DNA of 64,000 bases from Cyclina sinensis (GCA_012932295.1 JAAONU010000016.1:20117530-20181529); one strand, 5' to 3'. Counted from the stretch's first letter, positions 1-13,420 are shown. The notes: a model not told the origin generated them from the sequence alone. Numbers and translations: made by a program.

Positions 1-1719
1 GCCTTTTTTTCCCACAATTATTTGCACTTTTGAATGTTCACATCTATTTTGTCATAAAATAGAAAAAATTTGGAACACACAAAATTATATATGCAGTATA
101 TTTATCTCATTTAGAATATACAAAAATTAATATGTTTTAGAAATTACTTTATCATATAAAAGAATGACAGAGCAATTTATACCAAACTTAGTTTAGTGTC
201 GTTTTAATATGTCAGAAGTCAATTTAAAAATTGTTCGAAATTCCCCTCAGTTAAATCTTTAAAATAAGTTAAAATAATAATATAGTGAAAATTTCAGAAA
301 CCCAGTTTGTATATATCATTTGACGCCGAAGACCATTGCATACAAAAGGTGATAGCAAGAGAATTTGTAATTGGCATAAAGATGTCTTTTATTTTTATGA
401 CTAGCTTTCTTTTCCTGTAATTCTTTATCTTTCCAGTAATTCTATATCTTTCCTGTAATTCTATATCTTTGTAGGAAGTGAAAGAAACTGAAATAAGTAT
501 AATTAAATCACAATAGAATCGTCTTACAGATTAAATTTGTTGTAGAGATATGAAATTGCATTCACATTTAATTTCATTTTTATAGATTCACACTATTTGG
601 AACATACATTTTCAATGTGTCATAGAAAAGTGCGTAAATGATTTATAAATATCACTCTTCATGAAGAAGGTTGTTGTGACGCCAAATTTATGATAAGGAA
701 ACTGTAAAAGTGAAAGCTATTTGATAACACCCGACATTTTCATGCTGTTTATCAGTTTTGATAACGATAACCTACATTCCAAGGAGTTTGCAGTGGAATA
801 AAATATCAGTGTTAACTTCAAGGTTTCATAGGTTTTTGCTACACGTTTTAGTGGTGGTATTGGCTCCTGAAATAAACAGAAGTATTTACAATAGTTTTAC
901 AGATGTTAGGAAATTTTGTTATTTTGGTTGAAATCCTTGTAAAAACTAACATGCCCTACTACGTATTCACTTTAATATAATGGCTAACAAAACATTACGC
1001 CTTTACTTCTTGCTTCAAGTTATTCATTCGTATTTATTGTAATTTTTTAAATTTGTTATCATTTACTTGGCCAGTTTCAAAGAGATGTCTTCTATATTCA
1101 GTATTTCCGACATATTTTGAGATTTATTTTGAACTATTTTTCTTGGCGGAAGTTTTGTAACAGCTTTTCTGGTTTAGTTCAAATAAAAGTAGCTACGGTA
1201 AGAACAAATTATGGTTGTTTTAGTCATGTGAGAGGCTCGTGTAATAACATTCTCCTGTACATCGTTGAAGAAAAGTTTAAATGAAATGAAAACTCGTATC
1301 AGGTCCTATAGACATTAATTTCTCTCCAAACAATAGAATAAGAAACAAGTTTGCATATTAGATGCAACAAGGTCCATCGTCCTTATGTTTGTTTACTCGA
1401 AATATTTGTGTCTGTGCTATATTCTTCGTTTTTAGATTACAGAGACCGAATTATCTGCTACTTTCAACCCATTAACAACATATCCTTGACATTCTCTTGC
1501 CATTCCAAAATATTGTGAGGGGAATATAACAAAAATTTAAAATTGGTATTCTAAGATCGATGCTCTTCGCTGACCCGTTGGCATTGGAATAAAAAGGAAA
1601 AGACCTATAAAATGTTGTTTTCTCTTAGAATATCCTCAATGGTAAAAAGGCATAACCCTGAAATCTAGAATATTTTATTTCCTTTAAAATCGTGTAAATG
1701 TGAATTATTACCCAATTAC
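1..1719. other. AT-rich non-coding stretch
   Basis: No open reading frame with recognisable protein features and no long inverted repeat were seen. The only local structure is the short tandem array near position 413. This is probably intergenic or intronic DNA. Confidence 0.5.
413..469 (+). repeat. 19-bp minisatellite, 3 copies
   Basis: Three adjacent copies of a 19-bp unit (TCCTGTAATTCTATATCTT and close variants) start at 413, 432 and 451. They differ by one or two bases each. This fits replication slippage, and no function is suggested. Confidence 0.8.
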
Positions 1720-2165
1720 CCTAATTTTGTGTCCCGATTAAGGGACAATTAGATTTGCTCTTGTCCGACTGTCTGTCTGTCCGTCCGTCTGTCTGTCCTT
1801 CTGTCCGAAGGTTTTTGACGCCTACCCAGCGAACACTTTTACTCTAAGCGTCCAATGATATAGATCAGCAAATGAAGTTTTGCACCTGGGGTTTCTGTCA
1901 CCCCGATCCAGGGAAAACAGAATTGTGACCCTTAATTTTGTCAAAATAGGTGCCAAAAACTTGTATCCTGCGCTCAGCCAACTCTGTTAGATATACGGTC
2001 ATAAAACTTCAAAGATATATAGATCAACAAATGAAGTTGCGCACCTGGGATTTTACCTTCCCTTCTCCCAGGGAGACAGAGTCATGGCCCTTTATCATGT
2101 GAAAAACTTATACCTCCCACTCCGCCCTGGGTCGTCTGAACACTTTTCTAATATAAAGAGGGTTG
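1720..2165 (+). mobile_element. Degraded short element with 159-bp tandem core
   Basis: The left part has a small hairpin (GTCCC/GGGAC, 1731-1746) and then a GTCT/GTCC run (1771-1799). The core has two diverged copies of one unit: the segment starting TAGATCA followed by CAAATGAAG occurs at 1861 and 2020, 159 bp apart. Each copy carries a CACCTGGG motif and a CAGGGA motif. Hairpin, GTCC run and tandem core match the plan of the Helentron-type elements elsewhere in this window. No clear 3' end was found, so the copy is probably truncated. Confidence 0.55.
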
Positions 2166-3415
2166 TTTTGAGTAGATAGTCGTTTATTCCAGTAAAGATT
2201 ACTTACAAAATGATGTTAACTAACTGTGAAGAAACACGTCTCGCCCCAACACTTCTTACCACTACTCCTGAAAATGTTTACTCTCTTACCAGAAATTGCA
2301 GTTCTGTTACCCTTTTTGGTGTTGAAATAAAACTTCAGAGAAATTCGATAACAAAAGCAAAGAATTTCCTTTGACTATAAAAAAATTCAATTAAGATTTT
2401 GTCAACTATTCAAGTGTCATTTAGGAAGGAAGGAATGACATGGAAACAATAACATGTTGCAGAGAACCCTCAAGAGGATATTCACGGAAAAGCTGGGGAA
2501 CATTTTATAATAAAAAATTCGAAATGCGTAGATTCGGTTAGAGAGATTTGTTGGAAAACATCTTGTGACTACATTTGAAATAGATGAAAATTCAGAAAAG
2601 CAATAAATCTTTTTAGAATACAAGACTGCAAACAGAAGAAAATATTTATTTAAATATAAAATATTTAAATGATATTTGTATCATATAGACACTAGGGGCT
2701 GAAATGCTTTTAAGTTTATGGAAAAAATGCAGACGTATCATTCACGCAGAATAAAAGAATAGGACTAATGCATTTATAACTGATATTAAATAAACTCTTA
2801 TTTGCATCGAAACCTGGAACATATTTTTGAGGTCTTTTTTTCAAATTTTGCAGTTTACAGGTAATCGTAAAGCACTAAATTGAGTACTTTTTGCAGGTGA
2901 GTTCATTTCAATTGGGTTTCAAAAACCAATATTGTAGTAAAATCATCTTGTATCAGCAACTAGATCTCAGTTTTGATTTTATTTCTGGTGACTAGAACAG
3001 TCTGAAAAACCATTTTACTTAACAAATTTAATTATTGAAGTCAAACATGCCACGTAGAGCTATGTCAAAATCTTTTATCTGGAGATAATGCGCTAGTGTC
3101 TATACTTGTAATGACTTTAAAATGTTTTTATACATTTACTTTCTTACTGAAATCTCAGACTAGTTAAGGTTATTCTATTTTATTTCATCAGTTGCATTTA
3201 TTATTCTTCTTTTCAAAGGGATATACAACGTAACAGAATAATTATAAATAACTTAATTTTCAGTGTAAGTGAAAAGAAGCATTGATTTAACATTCATTAG
3301 TATATGTCATGATCATGTGCACAAATGCTAAAATTTCACAGTGATAATTAGTATCTGACAACTCTCGTTCACAGCTTTCTTGTAAAATGTCATAGTAAAA
3401 TACATGTATATACTA
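2166..3415. other. AT-rich non-coding stretch
   Basis: No gene, RNA or repeat could be supported. Small AT palindromes around 2640-2670 are expected by chance in such AT-rich DNA. Confidence 0.45.
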
Positions 3416-3423
3416 TCAACAAG

Positions 3424-4012
3424 TTTCAAGTTTCAAGTTTTATTGGCAAAATCAGCATAATGATGCCTTTGGCCATTTACAATAAGAATAATGGAATATG
3501 GCAAAGACTTACAAACGTATAAATGTATAAGTATATCAACAAGAACTCACAGAATGTACGTGTATAGAGAAAAACTCACAAAGTTTTGAAAACAAAAACA
3601 AAAATACATATTCTACAAACAAATGTAGATAGAAATATCAAGAAACAGTTACATCAGTTAATGCATTTTTTCTTTCTTCCATTGCTTTTGTTAGAAAAAC
3701 AGCAATTTTGGTGAATGTTTTTTTATATTTGGAGGACATTAGAGAACAAAATTTATTTATAGTTGGAAATGATATTCTACCTAAATATTCTAATCTTAAA
3801 CTTTGGTATCTAGGACAACATAAGAGCATATGGTACTCAGATTCTACACAGCGGATGTTACACAACTTACAAAGTCTTTCAGCCCTATTTATACCTGCAT
3901 ATCTACCAAGTTCAATGTCAAGGCAGTGTGAAGTTAGTCGGAAACGAGTCAGTTGTGTACGGTGCTTACTATTACTAATTTTGTCTAAATAATCCTCAAA
4001 ACAAAATTCAGT
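3424..4012 (-). pseudogene. 5'-truncated non-LTR retrotransposon (CR1/L2-like), C-terminal end of ORF2
   Basis: The minus strand is open from about 4010 down to 3638. It encodes the C-terminal domain of a non-LTR reverse-transcriptase polyprotein. Readable segments include TRFRLTSHCLDIELGRY, then a cysteine-histidine cluster CKLCNIRC..E.HMLLCCPRY, the C-C-H-C arrangement found after the RT domain in CR1, L2 and jockey-type elements. After the stop codon comes a 3' UTR with an AATAAA signal and a terminal repeat of CTTGAAA units (3424-3440 on the plus strand). TCAACAAG flanks both ends (3416-3423 and 4013-4020), a plausible 8-bp target duplication. The catalytic RT and endonuclease parts are missing, so this is a dead copy, although the retained frame is intact. 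Confidence 0.85.
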
Positions 4013-4020
4013 TCAACAAG

Positions 4021-7000
4021 AGGTATTTGATACTGATTTTATCTTTGTTGAACTTTACATAATGAGTGAAAACTGAGATTTCAGATAATTGTGAAGTTAT
4101 ACATGCGAGTCATGCTGTAAAGGGGAGGTATAAGATACTTATTATATATTATCATGATTATAAATACTGTTTGTTTAAAGCTGTGATGTAAACCTTCATA
4201 ACGATAAAAAAAGGTGTCTGATACTGATCTGATACCCTTTTACAGCTGTGTACTCCTAGCAGTTAAAAAAAATGTTTAAAAAATGCCAACAATTGCCACC
4301 CTCCCCACATTTTACAGAAAACATGACGATAATATACATAGTAGAAAGCAAAGAGTGACCAGTTGAATATAAGAAACCTTGTAAAACTTCATTGTTATAA
4401 GGGTAGCATACCGTCTAAGTACGCACCAGTAAATTCCACATGAATGCACGAGAAAAACGTGCCATACTTGTTTTGGCTTAATCCATTTATAAAATAACAC
4501 AGTGTTATGACACAGCATGAAAGCAGTCGTAAAAATTATACATGCATGGAGTTTGAACAGTATTTAACAAGGACAGTTTATAAATTGACATGTTTATGTA
4601 ATTGTGACTTGTAACTGTATCGAGAATGAAATGATGTTCTTGAAGAAACTTTTTAAAACTGTGGATTCCTGAATGGATTGAGAACATATCTGGACCGTTG
4701 ATATATTTACCGGATTAAATTTACCAAAAGTTCTGTCAAAATAAGGTAAGTTGACTGTTTTATATAAAATTTTAAAAAGAGCAGCCCGCGTGTCTCGCAA
4801 TTTAAAATTTGGGCTTGTAACGGTTGAAGCGGGTTATTGATTACGTTTATATCTGACAAATTTGTCATGTATTTAATGATAGTCTGTGTCATGTCATGAG
4901 ATTGATAGAAATATTCATGTCACAAAAAATGTCGGGTCTCCAATAAAATCGACGACTTTTGACGTCAATTTCTTTGTTGGCATTGGAAATGGTTTTTGTT
5001 TAAAAATTTCTGAACGGGTTTCTTTTCAAGAAAAGCAAACTTTTAGACTTAAGTGGAAGAATAAAATAAAATAGAATTATATCAAGCAGTTTATAGAGAT
5101 ACTATACTAAATTTATGTACTTTGCATGACGTACTTACTGATTAGAAAATGTGTTGAGAAACTTTTTAATGGACTCGAACTAATTAAAGTTATAAGAGCT
5201 GAAGACACACGTACCATGTCTTGTCTGGACTTGTATTAAAATAACTTCTTATGGAAAGCACTGTTTTGTTTTAACATTGTGTTTTTCAGACATTTTTAAT
5301 GTCTCTTTCGTATTTAATTTAAAAGCTGTACAGCTTGTCTATAAATAGAAGCGAAGAAGGAGTATACAAAAATACCTTCACTGAATGTACGTCAACGAAA
5401 AAATATGTATAGTAACACGTGAAAACCACGTGAAAACATCAAAGACATGGACTTGTTAGACACTCTCCAGCAATCTTGTGTTTATTCTCTTTGCCACTTC
5501 TAAAAGCACAATGTTTTTTTTCTAGTAAGTTTGTGTTTTCTTTTAACTATGTTAGCATATTAGCATGTTCTTCTGTTCTCGTGCAGAAGTAATATTGTTT
5601 TCAACACTTCTTTGATTTCAAAGCTTCTTTTGTTCCTTAAAGAAAGTCGTATGAATTGAGAAATCTTTAGAAGTTAGTTTTTCTCTAAGGATTACTAAGG
5701 TATTTTCATATCATTTTGAAAACCGAATTCTTGTGAGGTATCTGGTAATTGCTTAAACACTAGCACAGGAATTATCCTTTTCACTTGTCATTAGATAAAC
5801 CTATAAACCGGTGAACGGTTAAAATGTTTACTCCATGAAAAAAGATATAGTATGAGAAAATTAAAAGAAAAGGTGAACAAATGTTCAAAATATGTAAACA
5901 GTGATTGGATTGGATTTTAAGGAGTTATTGGGAAACAAAACTGAACTGATATAGATATGATTCCATCTACAAAACTTGTTAGTTGTTCACTTAAAACTTA
6001 GTGTTAATTAGAGTTATCATACCTCGAAGGTCGTCCACAAGTCATATATTTTAATGGCATTTGTTTGTCATGATAGTGACTTGAATATTTATAGAACAGT
6101 AAATGACGCTATGAAGAGTAAATCTCAGAATACAATTCGTTTAACACTGTCTCTTGATCTTTAGAATTACTGCTTGACTGCTGCTTACAGTAAATAGTAA
6201 ACGTGGAGATACTGGTTTTGCCTAGGGAAACCTTTGAAGTTAAGAGTTGCTAGGTCAAACTTGTGATCAAAGTTGATGAACGGAAGAGAAATTGTTTCGT
6301 CAATGTGTTTCAGGAACAGCCTTAAGATAATTTTCTGTTTGCATGTATGCATTATTAAACAATTATAAAATACTGTTTGTTTTTCGCATTTAACTTTTTG
6401 AATAGGATTTGAAAAGAATTTTGTTCTTTTTTTTCGAGAATTTGTTGCTCCTATGATTGTGTAATTTGTTTGGCTAGTTGATCCGTTGGCTGCCTAATGG
6501 TAACAAGACAGGAAACGTACATATTGGCATACATACAAAGTTTTGATATAAAGTTATAGAAATATATATATATAATAAACAGTATTCTATAAATGATAAA
6601 AATAATTTCTCTTATGACTATGACACATTTTCGCTGCTGGGGTCATACTCATTTGCCGCACTTACCTTGATTGAACTAAAGAAAGCTCAGGCTAATAGAT
6701 AGATTCACTGAAGTTAATGTTTAAACAATATTTCAGTACCGACACGGGAAAAGGGGCACTCGGACATTTGTGTTACTATTGACATAAACAGTCAGCAAAA
6801 GGCGACAAATTCTCTACCTTTTCAAATAGACAGTTTTGGAGACAGTTATTTCTTATGTAAAAATGATGTTACCTGGAAAAAAAAAACGCGATGTTGAATT
6901 ATTGAACTGATAAAATTGAAAGGTTACTAAAATGTTTGGATACACTGAAAAAGGTTATAGAAATTTACTATTAAATAGCTTGCATCTAAATATATAAAAA

Positions 7001-9025
7001 CTACCATATTAATTTACTTCAAACCGGAACATAGATAGAATCTGACATCAAATTAGAGTATGTGATGTTATTTTAAGGAATTTCGATTTTGCGCGTCATG
7101 TTCGCCTTCAACATGATAGTATATTGTATCTTTTCATTGGAGGTAGCTGAAACTTTAAGATATCTTTCATTAAAACAAGTACAAAGGTTGATTTCCAACC
7201 ATTATGCCCATGTGCCCTTTTCCCATTTTGTCGCTCAATTATTTAGAAATGATACATGAGCATACGGAGTTAACAAGCAACATTTTTTTTCTTTTTATTT
7301 TGTTATACCATTTCAGTTCAAGAAGAACTGTTGTTCTATTGTATTTCAATGTGATAAACAGATGCATAAAAATTTCCCTACTTTACTGTTATCACTTCAG
7401 CCATATTTGAAAAGGATTACCCATTTACCATCCTATGAGGGGTTTAACTTAGAGAAAACCCGGTACAGTTATGTAAAACGATTGTTAAAAAATGCGTACG
7501 ACTGAGTTTACTTGAAACATTCAGCTGAAGTTAGTGTTAAATTGTAGTATTTATATGAATGTTACTTACTTTTACCATTTTATATTGCCGGATCCTATGT
7601 TTGTTCGATTATCTTATCCTTCTGTTTTATACTTTATTAAGATTTTATAAACTTTGGAAAAAAACACTTTATACTTTTAAAAAATGTTAAGACAGTTATA
7701 AAAAAAAGAAGAAATAATGAGAGCTCTTATAATCCTAATTTTGTCTGAATAAAGCAACTTTATTGCAAATTTTCGGACATTTTCTGCGTTTCAAAGAACA
7801 CTTCAGGGGACTGGAAAAGTCAGTTTAACAAGTAAGACAAGAATATTTATGGTCAACATAGGATTTCCAATGTTGTAATGGCTCATCAAGTTTGTTGTTG
7901 TCATTATTCAAGTTGTTGTCTCTTTTCTCGTCGCTACATCAGAGCATCACATTAAGAAAAATAAATGTTTATCTTATCCAAAAAATGTCTTTCCTTGAAT
8001 TTAGTTGGTATAATCATATGACAACCAGCAAAAGCAACATGTTACAGTTACAGCCGACGGAAGCGACCATTAGCACACATTACGATTGTAAATGAGAAAA
8101 TTTCATAAGAAAATAATTGATTTTCTCGAAAGCGTTAATGGCGATCGGACAAAAAAAAGAAAAAAGAAACACGCTCGACAATTTCCATCTGCTGAATATT
8201 TATTTGATATGCATGCTTCAAAGAGTCAGCTTCCGTCTGTTACATAAGGTGTTTAGATGTAGGACAATTCCCAACCTAACTGCATGCGCACACGAAACGA
8301 AAATAAATATGTCTGTCAACGCTTCTTTGAATCAAAAGTTGCATCACATAATTCACTTTACAGATAAAGCTAAAATGATTAACAGATATATGATGTTTAC
8401 CGTCGCGTTTATATAAATATTATTTTTCAAGATGTAGGATCAAACTTTATTGTGCCTTTTACTTCCCATCAATGGTCCTTTTATGTTAAACTGAAACAGA
8501 ACATTTGCAGGAATTGTATAACGAAGAATCGATTTGCAGATTCAAAACTCGGGGTCTTAAACTTGAGAATGTCTCGACTAAAATAATTTCAATGAACAAT
8601 TTTATACAACGAAAATAATTATTTTATACAGTAATGTAAGTGAAAAAAGAGACACCTTCTTTGAATTATTAAAAGTGCCCGGAAAACTTAAGTACCATGA
8701 TTTCATTGTCATTTGATTATGTTTTACATTATCATAAATCATAATCAAATAAAGCAAAAAAAGTTCTTAGGAAACTTTGAAATAACTAACATTTAGTTTT
8801 AAAAAAAATACCCTCCGTGACCTTTAGACAGCAAAACGCTATATATGTGCGTCGCTTGTTAAGTTACTGTATGTCTGAAGTAACTGAAAAATTCTGGCTT
8901 TCATAGCAAAAAACAATTTTTACACACAAGAATTTTACACAAGAAGTGTCTTTGAAAGAGATACACGCCAATGGTACAAATAAATGTATTACTTCGAAAT
9001 ACACACTGACAATAGTAACTGGCTT
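4021..9025. other. Long gene-free AT-rich stretch
   Basis: Short open frames occur on both strands (the longest about 100 codons near 8117-8416), but none has recognisable motifs or convincing composition. Apart from short A/T runs and an AT dinucleotide run near 6560, I saw no repeat or RNA gene. Exons too short to recognise cannot be excluded. Confidence 0.45.
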
Positions 9026-9037
9026 TACTACGTAATG

Positions 9038-9354
9038 TGGCGGGAAGGATGCGCGCGCAGAAAAGGTTTTTACATGACCGAAAAGCAAAAATTTCCCAAA
9101 AATATTGAATCCGACCTCTCCGATATTTTCGCTGATGATTAACCATTGTTTCTTCCTTTTCAAATATGAAAGCAACTGAGAATCCTTATGATCCTATAAT
9201 ATCACATTTAGGTTCAGAGTCAGAAAACCCAAGTGCTCGTTTCCGAGAGTCCTTTCCTTTTCTTGTCAAATGACCAATGAAATCTCGATGTCTTTTTGTC
9301 CGCCAATTAAATTTTAGCAGCGATCATTCTTTCACTTTACAGTAAACCGGAAGT
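9038..9354. promoter_or_regulatory. Possible promoter-like cluster (E2F, two CCAAT, ETS motifs)
   Basis: A CpG-richer patch in otherwise AT-rich DNA holds TGGCGGGAA (9038-9046, E2F-like), a GCGCGCGC run just after it, CCAAT at 9275-9279, a second CCAAT (CGCCAAT) at 9303-9307, and CCGGAAGT (9347-9354, ETS core). This combination is typical of animal housekeeping or cell-cycle promoters. No recognisable first exon was found on either side, so the call rests on motif clustering alone and could be chance or an old repeat. Confidence 0.25.
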
Positions 9355-9925
9355 CAAGGTGAAATCAGACGGCCTCGGTCGGAATAACTATGACACCACA
9401 CCGCGTAAAAGTATTTTAAGAAATATCAAAACGATTTTTCAGATTCATGTATGGAATAGTTTTTCTTAATTTAGACTGTCTACATACAAAGCAAAAATAT
9501 AATGAAATGTCAGATTTTCAAACAATGTTTAAAATGAAAGGAACAAGAAAAACGACCTTGAATATTGCCAAGGAGAAAACATTTATCATCCTTCAAGATC
9601 AAATTTCATGATGTATGTAATCCTTTTGTGGAATAAGTAGATTTTGAATTGTAAAGTGCATTCTTACTTGAGAAATGCAAAAAGCTTCTGATGCAGAAAC
9701 TTCCATGTAAAATGTGAAAAAACATATTACTCTTTAGATGTTGATTTTATGAGTTAGTACTAAGAGGGTGTACAGAATGTATCATCCTCAGAAAAAAACG
9801 TTTTTTAAACATTTCCTCTGCTGTATTTTGTTTGTGTTGTATATCTTAACAGTAGTTAATTCCAAACCCTATTAAAACATTTTATTTTCAAAGTTTCCTC
9901 GACGTGTGTCCTTGACCTCTGTGTT

Positions 9926-10366
9926 TTAAAGAGGCTGTACTCCAGATTTGACATAAAAAATTTTTTTCATAAATTATATATTTAGATGCCGTGAGATTAT
10001 AACAACATAATATTTTACTTCAAAACTGATTATAAAAGTCAAAATAGAATAAAAAAAATATTTTTGCTCCAGCCTGATTTGAACTCTGGACCCTCATGTT
10101 AACAAGATATTTCAAACGCTTTTACTGTCACCACCATCGCCGCATGTGATATTATAGATATTTACTTTAAATGTTATACGATATAGTAATACCGTCGCGT
10201 TACGGTATAGCACTTTGAAAGGGAAAAAAATCAATTTATAATGTAATTATTTGACTTATTTTTTGTCAGTAAGTTATTTTTTAAGCATTAGTCATAAATA
10301 TTACAAGATATTTATAGTACAAGAAAACTTTCTTTTTTTTTGTCATCTGGAGCACAGCCCCTTTAA
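9926..10366. mobile_element. MITE with TTAA ends and an internal tRNA-like segment
   Basis: The left end reads TTAAAGAGGCTGTACTCCAG. The right end, read on the other strand, is TTAAAGGGGCTGTGCTCCAG, so the terminal inverted repeats run about 26 bp with few mismatches. Both ends carry TTAA, either a duplicated TTAA target (piggyBac-like) or part of the repeat. The interior is non-coding. On the minus strand at about 10060-10145 it holds a tRNA-like stretch with a B-box-like GAGTTCAAATC and a possible anticodon loop TTGTTAA (Asn-like). The superfamily is inferred only from the TTAA ends. Confidence 0.75.
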
Positions 10367-10732
10367 TGTGTTTACACTACATCAAGAATTATCAGATTGC
10401 TTAATGTTTCATTAACTTTTATGACTCAATTCAAATGAAACTGTCTTCAAGTGACATGAAAGTTGACAGTTAATTTCAGTTCCTCTGCAATTATGCTATG
10501 TTATTGCAAATAAAATGGAATTTTTCGACGTACAAAGTCTACAGGGAAATGATCAATGTAAAAACATTGAGAATGAGAAATAGCTGAGGGATAAAGCAAA
10601 ACGGCTTTCTAGTCGTTATTAGCTTGTATAATTTCATATTATATATTTAAAATTATATATAGAACTACAGTTTATTATATGGTACAGTTTTGGGAAAAAC
10701 TTGGATATATTTCTTTTTTATCTGAAAACTTT
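10367..10732. other. AT-rich non-coding stretch
   Basis: This sits between the MITE and the next short element. No supported feature was found. Confidence 0.4.
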
Positions 10733-11004
10733 TTATGCCCATGAAGGGAGGCATATAGTTTTTGAACTGTCCGTCCGTCAGTCCGTCCGTCATTTCGTCC
10801 GAAAACTTTTACATTGGCTATGAGTTCATTATAAGTATGTGGATTTACTTAATACTTGGACACAACATCCCTTTTGGTATTTTTATTTGACCTTGACCCC
10901 TGAATGACCCTCACCTTGAAGATACAATTGTCCAAAAAACTTTAACAAAGACAAAAGCACCAATTCGTTGGCATTGCCACTTTACAGTGACAGTTTTTTT
11001 ATAC
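10733..11004 (+). mobile_element. Helentron-type short element, 'TGCCCCCGAAG' family, internally deleted copy
   Basis: The element begins TTATGCCCATGAAGGGAGG, then a GTCC/GTCA run and a core with CTTGACC tracts. It ends with GGCATT followed by a GTGACAG hairpin arm near 10988. The same 5' end, core and 3' hairpin region recur at 14183-14625, 21190-21540 (3' part) and 52936-53395 (minus strand). This copy is shorter than the 14183 copy and has lost the final CTTG, so it looks deleted and decayed. It is non-coding; mobilisation would need a partner's Rep-helicase protein. Confidence 0.65.
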
Positions 11005-13095
11005 ATTCTATATTTTAGACAAAAGTGACTGTTCTAAAAATGTTTTGCATTATACTTGTGTAAAATGTAGCAAGAAAAACACAGAATAAGGATTCAGAGT
11101 GGATGTTATAACGATATAAAGATTGCTTGTTTGTCATTTTATCTATTTACATTTTTATTGAAATGTACCATAAAATCTTAAACAAGTCTGGTACCTGTCA
11201 TCATTGTCACTTAAGAAACCATTATTCGAATGTTTTAGTGGCATTTATTTGCTTTTTACATGTGTTTAATAGAACGTAAGGCGAGGTGTAGCAATTAGAC
11301 CAAGTATAACTTAAACCACTTACTTATGTAAAATGCATACTCGCAATAATTATACTGTTTGCTGTTAACAATAAATAGTAGTTCATAAAGTTGTTGGGTC
11401 TTTGATTCAAAAGAGAAAAAGGAATATAAAGAGAAATGGGCGTGACACCGTCGTTATATGGAAGAAATTTGTCTTGATATTGGTAATTGATCCATGTACA
11501 TTAGTCATTTAAAGAACCTTTCCTGGGTTGTTAACAATGAACTGTAATCGGCACAGGACCATTCATTGTTCATTGGGACAGGATTAGACCGCTATTGACG
11601 TAATACCGTATTTCTTTATTAAGCCCACAGTCTTAAGAGGCAATTTGCGAAACATTTCCTCACGTAAAAGATCTGTTATGTTTTCGACACGTTAAAATAT
11701 ACTCCTACTCAGTAGTTTTCTGAGAAACACTTCATATAAATTTATTTGTACTGAATGTGACAGTTAACGTATTTAGCGTAAAAAAACAGAATTTGAGATT
11801 CTAAAAATAAACTTCTGTTCACGGAGGAAATGTTTGTAAAGAACATCTATAATTATATATCTTTTTTTAAAAACATGTTTTTCAAGAATTTCTGTTTTAA
11901 TACGCATACACGTATGTCAAGAAGACCGTGTGTTTTGTTGCTTAATTTTACTATCTTTGGTATGTTACTGGTTTCTGACATAGTCTTCGATTTGTATTCT
12001 TGATTAAATGTTGTTAGCAGTTTCAATACAGAATGAACATGCCAAAGAAAAACTGTGTAATTTGTTTAAAACGCACGAATTAAAGATTTCATTAGAAGAA
12101 GTGTACTTTAAGATTGAATAACTATAGTCCAACTAATCAGACTTGTCGAAGAGACATCGAGATAATTTTTGACAGGCGATGTCTTTTTTCCAAGTTGTAA
12201 CGGTTTGACAATAATAAAAAATTGTCTATAATATGGGTCAAACTGTCAACGCAAAATTAATAAGGCTAGACTAACTATGAAGTATTTCTCACATAAATTG
12301 ACACAAAACTAATAAGTCTATCTGAAAATGACGACGTTTGGTGAGAAAACTTACATTGCGATACATACTTATATCTGCGTTAGATAAAAAAACAAGAAAA
12401 AAGAGACAAGAAAATTAATGTATTAGGTCCATAATGCCTAATACCCGCTCTGAAGAGTTCTCGTTTTCATTAATTTGTGTAAACTTGGGACCTTTTGACT
12501 GAAGAGTAGGGGTTTCAAATCCTACTTTAGCCTTCTTTTTTGCTTCAGTTGTATGGCTTTTTCTTTAAAAACAGTTAACATTTCTTGGATTTAATTGATT
12601 TTTTTATTTAAGTATATTTCAATTATTATTAAGTCCTCAAATATCGCAAGAGAATTGGGTATCAACAATTATTTCTCCTAAACCACATGGTAATCCTTTT
12701 TGATACTTTGACTTTTTGTTCAGAACAGCATTTCTATTAGTTACAGTCAATATATTGTGTTGAAGTTTACTTTGATATCATCCTCTCATCATGAAGTGGA
12801 TTATGTTTATTAATAGATTAATAGAAAGTTTGTTATTACATTTTTTTAGTTCTCACTATTGGCTTTGCTTTAACGGTGTTCGTTTGTCAGCATACTGTGA
12901 AATGTTGTTTCTATGGTCAGCCTGACAAAAAACATTACTTTATAGACTAATTAAGTTTGGTGAGGTTTGAATTCAGTACTTGTTATATCGTGAAAGGCTC
13001 GTTGTAAACGTGTATTACATTGTTTGCATGTTGTCATAAGATAGTACACTTTATTCACTGAGGGTTAAAAATGTTTATTATGGGTCTTAAAACAG
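11005..13095. other. AT-rich non-coding stretch
   Basis: No gene was found. A 7-bp-stem palindrome (TATTAGG/CCTAATA, 12421-12443) and a T-arm-like hairpin with GGTTTCAAAT in its loop (12506-12525) are present, but neither belongs to a recognisable tRNA or riboregulator. Confidence 0.4.
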
Positions 13096-13104
13096 AAATA
13101 GTGA

Positions 13105-13190
13105 ACTTAGGATAGAGGACATTAAATGAGTGGTCATGAAAATATGGAATTTATTGCACGAGTTATTTGAAAACGAATAAAGCGAGGCCG
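13105..13190 (+). repeat. Dispersed repeat fragment, inverted copy at 59338-59420
   Basis: The stretch containing ATTGCACGAGTTATTTGAAA and GAGTGGTCAT recurs in reverse orientation near 59340-59420. Shared blocks include the B-strand words CAAATAACTCGTGCAATAAA and ATGACCACTC, and the end word TCCTCTAT. This points to a short interspersed element of unknown class. Both copies are fragments, and neither shows clear terminal repeats. Confidence 0.6.
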
Positions 13191-13420
13191 TGCCGAGTTT
13201 TTATTGTTTTCTTATTTCGAGTCCAATAGATCCCGTATTACATGCCTACGAGTATAATGTTCTATTTACATCATAGAAGTTTTGTAAGTGTTAGGTGACA
13301 GAAACGCACAGAAACTGTATGTTTTGTTCGTGTATGCGCGGACGTATACAAGTGTATTGTTAATGACGTTGATGTGAAAGTGTTATTACAGTGTTATTTA
13401 AGAAATAATAAGTATCCAGG

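Noticed and set aside
8864..9175. 103-codon minus-strand frame with hydrophobic segments
   Set aside because: No homology is recognised, there is no clear splice or start context, and a second frame overlaps it. It reads like a chance frame across the CpG-richer patch.
12506..12525. T-arm-like hairpin with GGTTTCAAAT loop
   Set aside because: No matching A box, anticodon stem or acceptor stem was found upstream, so chance or a decayed SINE is more likely.
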